Shown here in pieces: positions 56,241 through 64,000 of a stretch of 64,000 bases of DNA (positions are counted from its first letter, which is position 1; every line of letters starts with the position of its first letter). The translations under genes and the position numbers were made by a program. The notes beneath the pieces are model-generated. The model did no database searches, was not told the DNA's origin, and saw nothing but the letters and a program-made list of their open reading frames with translations. Source of the stretch: Myxococcales bacterium (GTDB taxonomy: Bacteria > Lernaellota > Lernaellaia > Lernaellales > Lernaellaceae); contig JAAYVF010000006.1 of the NCBI GenBank assembly GCA_012517325.1, positions 106,127 through 170,126 of the forward strand, written 5' to 3'.

Positions 56241-58071
56241 CCGGATGCAGGTGCTCGTAAATGGTGGAAGCCAGTTTCGGACCGATGCCCGGCGCTTGTC
56301 GCAGCGCTTCGCGGTCGGCTTCGCGAATGCGTGCCACGCTGCCGAAGGCCCGCAGCAGGTCCTTCTTCTTCTCCGGTCCGAGACCGGGGATTTCATCCAG
56401 TTCGCTGGCAGTGAGCGCCTTGGACCGCAAGAGGCGATGGTACTCGATGGCGAAACGATGGGCCTCGTCGCGGATGCGCTGCAGCAGGTGCAGGACGTTG
56501 CTGCCGGCCTTGAAAGTCAGGGCGTTTTTGCGGCCGGGCAGATAGATCTTGTCCTCCGGACCGGGGTCGTCCGGTTCCAGATCCTTGATTTTCGTGATCG
56601 CCGCCACTGGCTGGTCGACGAGCCCCAGTTCCGCCAACACGGCGACGGCCACCGCGAGATGACCCTTGCCGCCGTCGATCAGCAGCAGATCCGGCAGGTC
56701 GCCGGCGTCGCGACCGCGCGTCAGGCGGCGCGTCAACGCCTCGCGCATCATGGTGTAATCGTCGGGCGAGTCCTTGGTGCGGATGCGGTAGCGCCGATAG
56801 CCGCGGCGATCCGGCTCGCCCTGGACGAAGCGGACCTGTGACGCCACCGCCTGTTTTCCTTGGAGGTTCGAAACGTCGAAGCATTCGATGACATCCGGCA
56901 GGCGCGGTAGTTGCAGCTTTTCCTGGGTTTCGCCGAGCACGTCGGCCGACGTGACGAGCGCGCCGCGTTGCGCCTCGAAATGCCGTCGGGCGTTGGTCGC
57001 CGCCAGCGCGACCAGTTCCTTGCCTTCGCCGCGCTGGGCCGTGCGCAGCTCCACTTTGCGACCGGCGACCTCGCCCAGCCAATCGGCCAGCACCGTGACG
57101 CTTTCCTCGGCGTCCGGGGGCAGGAGGATCTGCTCGGGCAGAAAATTGTCGCCGCTGTAATAAACGCCGATAAGCTGCCGCAAAATCGCGTCGTCGTCGT
57201 CCTCGATGTTGCGGAACGGGTAGATTCGTTGGCCGGTCAGCGAGCCGCCGCGCACGAACAGTTGGCAGACGACCACCGCCGCGCCCTCGCGGTACAGGCC
57301 GAAGACGTCGCGGTCGCCCTTGCCGTGCGCCACCATCCGTTGTTTTTCGAGGGTTTTTTCGATCGCCGCGATCCGGTCGCGCAGCCGGGCCGCCGCCTCG
57401 AATTCCAGCGCCGCCGCCGCCTCCTGCATTTCGGCGGTCAACGCCGGCAACAGTTCGCTCATGCGGCCGGCGAAAAACAGCTTCACCTCTTCGATGAAAC
57501 CGCGGTACTGCGTCTGGTCGATGTAACCGACGCACGGCGCGCGGCAACGGCCGATCTGGTATTGCAGGCAGGGGCGCTGGCGGCCGGAAAAGTTGCGGTC
57601 GCTGCATTTGCGCAGCAGAAAAACGGCGTTGATGAATCGCAGGGTCTCGCGCACGGCGCGGGCGTCGGAAAACGGCCCGTAGTATATGTTGCCGTCGCGT
57701 TTGACCTTGCGCACGACGTTCAGGCGCGGAAAGGGATGGCCGAGGTCCAGTTGCAGGCTGATGAAGCGTTTGTCGTCGCGCAGGCGCACGTTGTAGCGCG
57801 GCGTGTGTTTCTTGATCAGCGTCGATTCGAGGATCAGGGCTTCTTTTTCGGAATGGGTGACGATCCAGTCCAGGTCGGCGATGTGCGCGACCAGCAGGCG
57901 GGTCTTGCTATCCTTTTCCTCGGGGCGCTGAAAATATTGGCGGACGCGGTGGCGCAGCACTTTGGCCTTGCCGACGTAGATGATCTTCCCGGACTCGTCT
58001 TTCCAGAGATAGACCCCGGGATCGAGCGGCACCAGATCCAGTTTTTCGCGGATGAATTCGTCGCCGTTCAT
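56233..58071 (-). CDS. uvrC: excinuclease ABC subunit C
   Basis: 612 residues from the ATG at 58071, which overlaps the cupin stop (ATGA). The GIY-YIG domain is at the start (GVYLW, then IYVGKA), the UVR motif is around 205-240, then an RNase-H-like domain and a C-terminal helix-hairpin-helix (IPGLGPEKKKDLL, PGIGPKLA). It makes both incisions in nucleotide-excision repair with UvrB. Confidence 0.96.
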   Translation of the reverse strand: MNGDEFIREKLDLVPLDPGVYLWKDESGKIIYVGKAKVLRHRVRQYFQRPEEKDSKTRLLVAHIADLDWIVTHSEKEALILESTLIKKHTPRYNVRLRDDKRFISLQLDLGHPFPRLNVVRKVKRDGNIYYGPFSDARAVRETLRFINAVFLLRKCSDRNFSGRQRPCLQYQIGRCRAPCVGYIDQTQYRGFIEEVKLFFAGRMSELLPALTAEMQEAAAALEFEAAARLRDRIAAIEKTLEKQRMVAHGKGDRDVFGLYREGAAVVVCQLFVRGGSLTGQRIYPFRNIEDDDDAILRQLIGVYYSGDNFLPEQILLPPDAEESVTVLADWLGEVAGRKVELRTAQRGEGKELVALAATNARRHFEAQRGALVTSADVLGETQEKLQLPRLPDVIECFDVSNLQGKQAVASQVRFVQGEPDRRGYRRYRIRTKDSPDDYTMMREALTRRLTRGRDAGDLPDLLLIDGGKGHLAVAVAVLAELGLVDQPVAAITKIKDLEPDDPGPEDKIYLPGRKNALTFKAGSNVLHLLQRIRDEAHRFAIEYHRLLRSKALTASELDEIPGLGPEKKKDLLRAFGSVARIREADREALRQAPGIGPKLASTIYEHLHPDD

Positions 58072-58409
58072 TCGATGTTGGGGATCAGGCACACGAACAG
58101 CAGGGGTTCTTGTCCGGTGTTGAGCACCTGATGCTCGAGGTTCGGGGCGATGAAGGCGTAATGACCCGGTGCGACCGGATAGGTTTTACCGTCGCAGAAA
58201 ATCTCGCCCGTTCCCCGATGCACGAAGATTTCGTGCTCGTAATCGTGCCGGTGCCGGGGCGAATGGCCGCCCGGCTGCATTTCAAACACGCGCATGACGA
58301 AGTTCGGCGCGCCCTGTTTCGGCCCGATCACGACGCGCATCGTCACGTCCTTGGCGCCGGCCATGGTGACGGGCGCCGGCTCCACCTCGCGATAGGATTC
58401 GATCGGCAT
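58068..58409 (-). CDS. small cupin protein
   Basis: 113 residues, a single cupin barrel with the metal motif PRHRHDYEHEIFV and a matching late histidine (APNLEHQVL). A GGGAGGG site precedes the ATG. It lies between uvrB and uvrC and overlaps uvrC by four bases, an odd guest in a repair operon. Substrate unknown. Confidence 0.85.
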   Translation of the reverse strand: MPIESYREVEPAPVTMAGAKDVTMRVVIGPKQGAPNFVMRVFEMQPGGHSPRHRHDYEHEIFVHRGTGEIFCDGKTYPVAPGHYAFIAPNLEHQVLNTGQEPLLFVCLIPNIE

Positions 58410-58478
58410 GACAAGCCCTCCCGGAAGCGATTCGGCGTTATTTTAGCCGTTGTTCCCGGCCGTGCAAAGCGGCGGCGG

Positions 58479-60539
58479 TCAGCGGCGGCGCATTTTGACG
58501 GCGCGCGGTTTGCGGCCGACGTTCTGCTTCAGCGCCGGGGTCGTGCGGCGGGTGCCGAGGTGGTATTCCTCGAGTTCGTTGATCCGGTCGCGCAGTTTGG
58601 CGGCCTGTTCGAAATCGAGTTGGTGCGCCGCCTCGAACATTTCCTTTTTGAGGCTTTCGATCAAGACGGGCAGTTGCCGCAGATCGATTTCGGCCGCCTC
58701 CGCGGGTTCATCGACCGGCACGGTCAGGTAATCCGCCTCGAAAATGCTGGCCAGAACGTCGTTGATGTTCTTGCTGATCGAGGCGGGCGTGATGCCGTGT
58801 TCCTGGTTGTAGGTCTTTTGCACCTCGCGCCGGCGGTTGGTTTCGTCGATGGCGCGCTTCATGCTGTCGGTCAGCCGGTCGGCGTAGAGGATCGCCTTGC
58901 CGTGGATGTGGCGCGCGGCGCGGCCCATGGTCTGGATCAGGCTTGTTTCCGAGCGGAGAAAACCTTCCTTGTCGGCGTCGAGCACCGCCACCAGGCTGAC
59001 TTCGGGCAAATCGAGGCCCTCGCGCAGCAGGTTGATGCCGATCAGCACCGAAAACACGCCCTGGCGCAATTCGCGCAGAATGACCATGCGCTCGATCGTA
59101 TCGACCTCGCTGTGCAGGTAGCGCACCGGCACGCCCAGGTCGCGGTAGTAGTCGGTCAGGTCCTCGGCCATGCGCTTGGTGAGCGTGGTCACCAGCACGC
59201 GTTCCTGCCGCTCGAGACGGTGCTTGATTTCGGCCAGCAGGTCGTCGACCTGGTCGGCGGCGGGGCGGACCTCCACCTCCGGGTCGATCAGGCCGGTGGG
59301 GCGGATGATCTGCTCGGCCACCACGCCGCCCGCCTGTTCGAGTTCCCAGCGGCCGGGCGTGGCCGAGATGAAAATCGTCTGGCCGATGCGCTGGACGAAC
59401 TCATCGAACTTGAGCGGCCGGTTGTCCAGCGCCGAGGGCAACCGGAACCCGTACTCGACCAGCGTCGTTTTGCGGCTGCGGTCGCCGTTGTACATCGCGT
59501 GCAGTTGCGGCAGCGTCTGGTGCGATTCGTCGATGAACAGCAGAAAGTCCTTGGGGAAATAGTCGAGCAGCACGGCCGGCGCTTCGCCGGCGGGGCGGCC
59601 GTCGAGGTGGCGGCTGTAATTTTCGATACCGTTGCAATAGCCCAGTTCACGCAGCATCTCCAGGTCGAACAGGGTCCGTTCGCGAATCCGCTGCTCTTCG
59701 AGGTATTTGTCGTTGCGGTGCAGTTCGGCGCAACGGACCTCCATTTCGGCGCGGATGCTGGCCAGGGCGCGTTCGAGCTGGTCGGGCGGCGTGACGTAGT
59801 GGCTGTTGGGAAACACGGCGATCTGGTCCAGTTCGCGCAGGGTCTTGCCGCGCAGTGGGTCGATCGTCTTGATGGCTTCCAGTTCGTCGCCGAAAAACTC
59901 GAACCGCACCGCGGACTCTTCCTCGTAGGCGGGAAAAAGCTCCACCACGTCGCCGCGCACGCGGAAGGTGCCGCGGAAGAAATCCACGTCGTTGCGCTCG
60001 TATTGCATGTCCACGAACATGCGCAGCAACGCCTGTCGGTCGAGCTGCTGGCCGGCGCGGAACGTGGTCAGGAGCGAACTGTAGAATTCCGGCCGGCCCA
60101 GGCCGTAGATGCAACTGACCGAGGCGACGATGATCGTGTCGCGGCGGGTCAGGATGCTGCGCGTGGCGCTGTGGCGCAGGCGGTCGATGCGTTCGTTGAT
60201 CGAGCTGTCCTTCTCGATGAAGGTGTCGCTGGCCGGGATGTAGGCCTCGGGTTGGTAATAGTCGTAATACGAGACGAAGTATTCGACGGCGTTTTCGGGG
60301 AACAATTGACGGAACTCGTTGAAAAGCTGCGCCGCCAGCGTTTTATTGTGCGCCAGCACCAGGGCGGGGCGGTTCAGCCGCGCGATCAGGTTGGCCATGG
60401 TGAAGGTCTTGCCCGAGCCGGTGACGCCGAGCAGCACCTGAAAGCGGCGGCCGCTTTCCGCTCCTTCGACCAGCTCGGCCAACGCCCGCGGCTGGTCGCC
60501 GGTCGGTTGGTATTCCGAAACGAGTTTGAATTGATCCAT
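58479..60539 (-). CDS. uvrB: excinuclease ABC subunit B
   Basis: 686 residues, full length. Walker A GVTGSGKT is at 38-45; the beta-hairpin region [12 protein letters not shown] and the helicase motifs follow, and the C-terminal UVR motif ([19 protein letters not shown]) binds UvrC. It verifies damage and loads UvrC. It starts three bases after a methyltransferase gene, and uvrC follows after the cupin. Confidence 0.97.
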   Translation of the reverse strand: MDQFKLVSEYQPTGDQPRALAELVEGAESGRRFQVLLGVTGSGKTFTMANLIARLNRPALVLAHNKTLAAQLFNEFRQLFPENAVEYFVSYYDYYQPEAYIPASDTFIEKDSSINERIDRLRHSATRSILTRRDTIIVASVSCIYGLGRPEFYSSLLTTFRAGQQLDRQALLRMFVDMQYERNDVDFFRGTFRVRGDVVELFPAYEEESAVRFEFFGDELEAIKTIDPLRGKTLRELDQIAVFPNSHYVTPPDQLERALASIRAEMEVRCAELHRNDKYLEEQRIRERTLFDLEMLRELGYCNGIENYSRHLDGRPAGEAPAVLLDYFPKDFLLFIDESHQTLPQLHAMYNGDRSRKTTLVEYGFRLPSALDNRPLKFDEFVQRIGQTIFISATPGRWELEQAGGVVAEQIIRPTGLIDPEVEVRPAADQVDDLLAEIKHRLERQERVLVTTLTKRMAEDLTDYYRDLGVPVRYLHSEVDTIERMVILRELRQGVFSVLIGINLLREGLDLPEVSLVAVLDADKEGFLRSETSLIQTMGRAARHIHGKAILYADRLTDSMKRAIDETNRRREVQKTYNQEHGITPASISKNINDVLASIFEADYLTVPVDEPAEAAEIDLRQLPVLIESLKKEMFEAAHQLDFEQAAKLRDRINELEEYHLGTRRTTPALKQNVGRKPRAVKMRRR

Positions 60540-60542
60540 GTT

Positions 60543-61445
60543 TCAATCCGTCAGCGGCCAGCGCCGCGCCGGATCGCCCGCGGGGCGGGCGACGGCGACC
60601 AGCCATTCGGCGTCGGCGGCCTGGTATTCCCGGCCGGTCAGGTCGCCGAACACGGTTTCCAAACGCCAACCGGTTTCCAGCAAGAGCGATTCGAGTTCCG
60701 CCGGCGAATAGGCGGCGTGGCAGATGGCGAATTCACGGACCAGCTTGCCGTGCTGATCCAGAATGAACACCTGGTGCACTTGTTTGCGCTGTTCGGCGAG
60801 GTAGCGGCGCTCCTCGAGCCAAAGCTGCCGCCCTTCGTGAAACGGGCTGCTTTCCTTGATGTTCCAGGTGCGGCCGACGTCCTCCCGCAGCGCGTTGCGA
60901 GTGATGAGGTCGAGCACCAGCACCCCGTCGTCGGCGATCCAGCGTCGGATTTTTTCCAGCACGCGCCGGAATTCGTCCGGCCGAAACGCGTTGCCCTGGG
61001 CATAAAGCAGCGTCACGGCCTCGAACGACCGGTCGGGAAAGTCGACGGCGCGCGCGTCGGCTTCCCGATAGTCGATCGGCAGGCCGAGGCTCGCCGCCTG
61101 TTCCCGCGCGTAGGCGATCGCGGCCGGCGAGAAATCGACTCCCGTCGCCGCATGGCCGAGGCGCGTCAGTTCCACGGCGTAAAACCCGGGTCCGCACGTC
61201 AGATCGCACACGCGGGCCGGGCGTCCCAGGGCGTCGCGGAAGATCCCGTCCAGAAAGGCGCACTCGGCGACAATCAGATCGTACGGCCGGCTGGCCTGAT
61301 CGTTCGAGGAGTCCAGGTGCAGCTTCAGGACCTGCCGCGACAGCTCGGGATCGTCCCACGGGAAGCTGCTCCAGCCGCCTTTGACCGGCGCGTTCAACCG
61401 CCGGTCGCGCAACTCATCGAGCCAGTTTTTCGACTTCGCCTTCAT
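60543..61445 (-). CDS. class I SAM-dependent methyltransferase
   Basis: 300 residues. Motif I reads VCDLTCGPGFYAVEL (about 80-94), with DFSPAAIAYAREQA next. The C-terminal half has the beta-strand pattern seen in small-molecule methyltransferases. It is three bases upstream of uvrB and probably heads the repair and competence operon. Substrate not predictable. Confidence 0.85.
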   Translation of the reverse strand: MKAKSKNWLDELRDRRLNAPVKGGWSSFPWDDPELSRQVLKLHLDSSNDQASRPYDLIVAECAFLDGIFRDALGRPARVCDLTCGPGFYAVELTRLGHAATGVDFSPAAIAYAREQAASLGLPIDYREADARAVDFPDRSFEAVTLLYAQGNAFRPDEFRRVLEKIRRWIADDGVLVLDLITRNALREDVGRTWNIKESSPFHEGRQLWLEERRYLAEQRKQVHQVFILDQHGKLVREFAICHAAYSPAELESLLLETGWRLETVFGDLTGREYQAADAEWLVAVARPAGDPARRWPLTD

Positions 61446-61478
61446 TGCCCTCGAAATCGCCGCGCCGGCCGGCCGCCG

Positions 61479-64000
61479 CTAGCAACCGCAACCGGCGTCG
61501 TCGTCATCGTCCGCGTCGCCGGATGAAGCGGGCGGTTCGCTGTCGTCATCGTCGTCCCCGGACGCGTCGTTGTCGTCGTTATCGTCATTGTCGTCGTTGT
61601 CGTCATCGTCATCGCCGGCGGCGGTCACCGTGAGGTAATCCGTTTTGGTCTCGACGTCCGAGCCGCCTTCGGTAGTGGCTTGTAACGATACCGTGTAAAC
61701 GCCCGCCGTCGAATACGTATGCACGGCGTCGGCGATCGTGGAGGTCTGGCCGTCGCCGAAGGTCCAGAGATAGGTCGTGTTGCAACCCGAGTTTTCCGTC
61801 AGGTTGGTGAAAGTGACCGTCAGCGGGGCCTCGCCGGAGGTGACGTCCGCGCTGAAGTCGGCGGTCGGGGCCGGGCAGACCACCGTGATGTAGCGCCACT
61901 TCGAGGCGGTATCGGACCCGCCGGGGCCGGTGACCGTCAGGGCCACGGTGTACTTGCCGATTTCCTCGAAGACGTGCTGCGGGTCGCTTTCCGTCGAGGT
62001 CTGGCCGTCGCCGAAGTCCCATTCGTAGGCGGTGATCGATCCGGAGGAGAGGTCGGTGAATTGCACCGTGAGCGGCCCTTCGCCGCTGGTGGGCGTACCG
62101 GAAAAGTCGGCGACGGGCTCTCCTTCGTAGGCGTTGATGTAATCGGTTTTGGTGAGGGTATCCTCGTCGACGCCGTCCGAAACCGTCAGGCTGACCGTGT
62201 AATAGCCTTCCACAGGGTAAGTGTGAGCCGGATTGGTTTGATCGGAAGTCTCGCCGTCGCCGAAATCCCAGAGCCAGGAGGTCGGCTCGCCCGCGGCGGC
62301 GCTGGTGAATTGCACTTCCAGCGGCAGGAGGCCGCTGGTCGGCGTCCCGGTGAAGGCGGACATCAACGCCGGCGTGCCGACCGCGTCCAGGTCGAAGCCG
62401 TCGTACTGGCCGGCCTTGCCCGCGTCGCCGGAGCCGCCGTCCTCGATCAGCACGTAGCGGACGTTGCTCAACCCGGCGGATTCCAGGTCGAAGGCGGAGG
62501 TGCCGGTGCCGTCGCCGATCACGGTCCAGTCGTCGTCCCAGGCGGCCTTGCCGGAGAGCGTGAAATCCTCGTCGCCGTCGCTGTAGCTTTCGTAAACGGC
62601 CAGATCGTCGCCTGCGGCGTTGTCGATGCCGTCGGGCCCCAGGTCGAGGACGACCCAGCCGCCGAAGCCGAGAGGATAGATCTCGCCGTCGGGCCGGCCC
62701 AGGGCGTCCATGGACAATTGATGGGTGTAGATGGCGGTCGGGCATTCGCTGTAGATCCAGCGCCAGGCGAAGCTCTTGGGCTTCGTGTCCGGAGTCAGGG
62801 AAATCGCCAGGTTCGTCGGCGTGCCGGCGGCGATCGTCACGCTGTCGCTGTAAGGCAGATACCCGTTGGCGGCGACCGTCAGACTGTAAGTCCCCGGCCG
62901 CAGGTATTTGTGAAAATCGCCGATTTCCGGATCGCTGAAGGTCGACCAGCGGCCGTTGATCTGCACCAGGGCGGCGAGGGGGCCGCCATCGGCGTCGCTG
63001 GTGACGGTGCCGTGCAGGCCCTGGCCGAGTTCCTGCAACAGCCACAACAGCGATGGCTCGTGGTCGCTGATGATCTGCGCGGCCTTGTCCCAGGTGCATT
63101 CCTTGACCAGCGATACTTCCATGCTCCAGGCCGCCACGCCGTGGCTGCCGTACAGTTCGTCCTTCGTCGAACCGCTCATCTGGTACATGCCAATGCTGCC
63201 CTGATACCAGGTGTCCATCGCGGTATCGAGGCAGTAGTTGCAGTACTGCTCGCCGAGGTAGTCGAACTCGTCCCAATCGGGCGGCGAATCCAGGTGATAC
63301 GACCACGGCAGGCTTATGACAACCGTGCCGGAATGGCCGGAAATGGCCGCGGAATAGGGCTGATTGCCGATCCAGATCGCGGAGAGCGCCTGGCTTTCGG
63401 GCTCGGAATGCAAAGCCGGGCCGGAATCGAGTTCGTCCGGATCCCACATGTAGCCGAAGTTGCGGTTCAGATCCACGCCGTCGTTGTTGTAGCGCGTCCG
63501 GCCGTAGATCGGGTCGTCATAATTGCCGTCGGGATTGGTCAGCGGCGTGATGAAGATTTCGCGGGAGTCGACCACGGCCTGGATATCGGGGTCGCCGGCG
63601 TAGTTGTCCAACAGCCACTCGATCGCATGCAGGTTCAGTGTGTACGCGGCGATCTCGTCGCCGTGAATGGAGCCCTCGAGGTAGATCGCCGGTTCGTCCT
63701 CGTTGACGGCGACGTTGTCGGAAATCTTGACCAGGTAAAGCGGCCGGCCGCCGAGGGTCGTGCCGATGGTTTCGTAGGTCATCAAATCCGGGTAGGTGTC
63801 GGCGTACCCTTGCAGGAACGCGCCGATTTCCTCGTTGGTGAAAAAGTGATCCAGCACCGGCGGCGTTTTCGGCTGCGGCCGGGGGCCTTGGGCGGTGGAA
63901 TTTTTCGCGCGGGCGGCGGACCAGGCATCGAGATCGTCGATGAGGATTTCGACCTCGAATCCGGCCCGGATCAATTCGGCGATGGTTGCGGGGCGGGCGA
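61479..64000 (-). CDS. secreted M14 zinc carboxypeptidase with PKD repeats and Asp-rich tail, 3' part
   Basis: The frame is open to the window edge, so the true start and signal peptide lie outside; the TTG at 63974 is not a start. A propeptide fragment leads into an M14 domain: GSIHGDE (zinc ligands), NPDGNYDD, DGVDLNRNF and the later SGHSG. A carboxypeptidase-regulatory-like domain follows (GTVTSDADGG), then a domain of unknown type, and three PKD domains (WDFGDGE, WDFGDGQ, WTFGDGQ). The tail is an Asp/Asn repeat that ends GCGC. The protein probably degrades peptides outside the cell or at its surface. Confidence 0.9.
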   Translation of the reverse strand, partial: ARPATIAELIRAGFEVEILIDDLDAWSAARAKNSTAQGPRPQPKTPPVLDHFFTNEEIGAFLQGYADTYPDLMTYETIGTTLGGRPLYLVKISDNVAVNEDEPAIYLEGSIHGDEIAAYTLNLHAIEWLLDNYAGDPDIQAVVDSREIFITPLTNPDGNYDDPIYGRTRYNNDGVDLNRNFGYMWDPDELDSGPALHSEPESQALSAIWIGNQPYSAAISGHSGTVVISLPWSYHLDSPPDWDEFDYLGEQYCNYCLDTAMDTWYQGSIGMYQMSGSTKDELYGSHGVAAWSMEVSLVKECTWDKAAQIISDHEPSLLWLLQELGQGLHGTVTSDADGGPLAALVQINGRWSTFSDPEIGDFHKYLRPGTYSLTVAANGYLPYSDSVTIAAGTPTNLAISLTPDTKPKSFAWRWIYSECPTAIYTHQLSMDALGRPDGEIYPLGFGGWVVLDLGPDGIDNAAGDDLAVYESYSDGDEDFTLSGKAAWDDDWTVIGDGTGTSAFDLESAGLSNVRYVLIEDGGSGDAGKAGQYDGFDLDAVGTPALMSAFTGTPTSGLLPLEVQFTSAAAGEPTSWLWDFGDGETSDQTNPAHTYPVEGYYTVSLTVSDGVDEDTLTKTDYINAYEGEPVADFSGTPTSGEGPLTVQFTDLSSGSITAYEWDFGDGQTSTESDPQHVFEEIGKYTVALTVTGPGGSDTASKWRYITVVCPAPTADFSADVTSGEAPLTVTFTNLTENSGCNTTYLWTFGDGQTSTIADAVHTYSTAGVYTVSLQATTEGGSDVETKTDYLTVTAAGDDDDDNDDNDDNDDNDASGDDDDDSEPPASSGDADDDDDAGCGC
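61566..61613 (-). repeat. codon-phased (Asp-Asp-Asn) repeat in the carboxypeptidase tail
   Basis: Sixteen codons of GAY and AAY with a nine-base period encode the core of the acidic tail. Third bases vary, so it is selected at protein level rather than a recent slippage. Confidence 0.8.

Noticed and set aside
58110..61526. Plus-strand open frame of over 1,100 codons across uvrB and the methyltransferase
   Set aside because: It is antisense to well-recognised genes; long antisense frames are expected at this GC content and its composition matches no family.
61566..61613. Short tandem repeat considered as a CRISPR or satellite
   Set aside because: The period is nine bases, in frame, with third-base variation and no spacers; it encodes the acidic tail.

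Overview
The window is 64 kb of GC-rich, gene-dense bacterial chromosome with about 48 protein genes, no RNA genes, no insertion sequences and no CRISPR array. KDO-pathway genes (kdsD, kdsB), a TolC-type outer-membrane protein, several lipoprotein signal peptides and a HtrA/Deg protease indicate a Gram-negative (diderm) cell. A MenA-type prenyltransferase beside a long-chain prenyl diphosphate synthase suggests menaquinone respiration. Many promoters look like ordinary sigma-70 sites. Secreted proteins with Asp/Asn-rich tails ending in cysteine, a FYDLN-acid protein and an FkbH/ACP module point to an uncultured deltaproteobacterial or Myxococcota-like lineage, but sequence alone does not fix the phylum.

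Layout. 1-8 kb: the end of a DUF4910-type aminopeptidase, an ACP-FkbH-VOC operon, a methyltransferase, a membrane acyltransferase and the quinone pair. 8-20 kb: a SpoU methylase, a K+ channel, an amino-sugar operon (beta-helix protein, glmM, nagB-like), a PPi-type phosphofructokinase, a glycoside hydrolase, a DUF362 protein, a GT2 glycosyltransferase and 3-hydroxyacyl-CoA dehydrogenase. 21-30 kb: a large multidomain lipoprotein, then dnaK-dnaJ-grpE-DUF1844-degP. 30-43 kb: purA, serA, an orphan sensor kinase, two divergent alpha/beta hydrolases, phoH, cobO, an AttH-like protein, kdsD and kdsB.

42.6-52.2 kb is the most distinctive region. A geranylgeranylglyceryl-phosphate-synthase family enzyme (the archaeal-type ether-lipid entry enzyme) begins a tight run with a radical SAM enzyme, an isoprenylcysteine/phospholipid-methyltransferase-like membrane protein and a geranylgeranyl-reductase-family flavoprotein. 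Three more paralogous radical SAM proteins with cobalamin-type N-terminal folds and a secreted C45-family hydrolase follow. I read this as a candidate bacterial isoprenoid glycerol-ether lipid pathway with unusual radical tailoring.

52-64 kb: a TolC-like protein, then an operon of methyltransferase, uvrB, cupin, uvrC and comEC joined by very short gaps or overlaps, and finally the 3' part of a secreted M14 carboxypeptidase with PKD repeats and an Asp-rich tail ending in GCGC.
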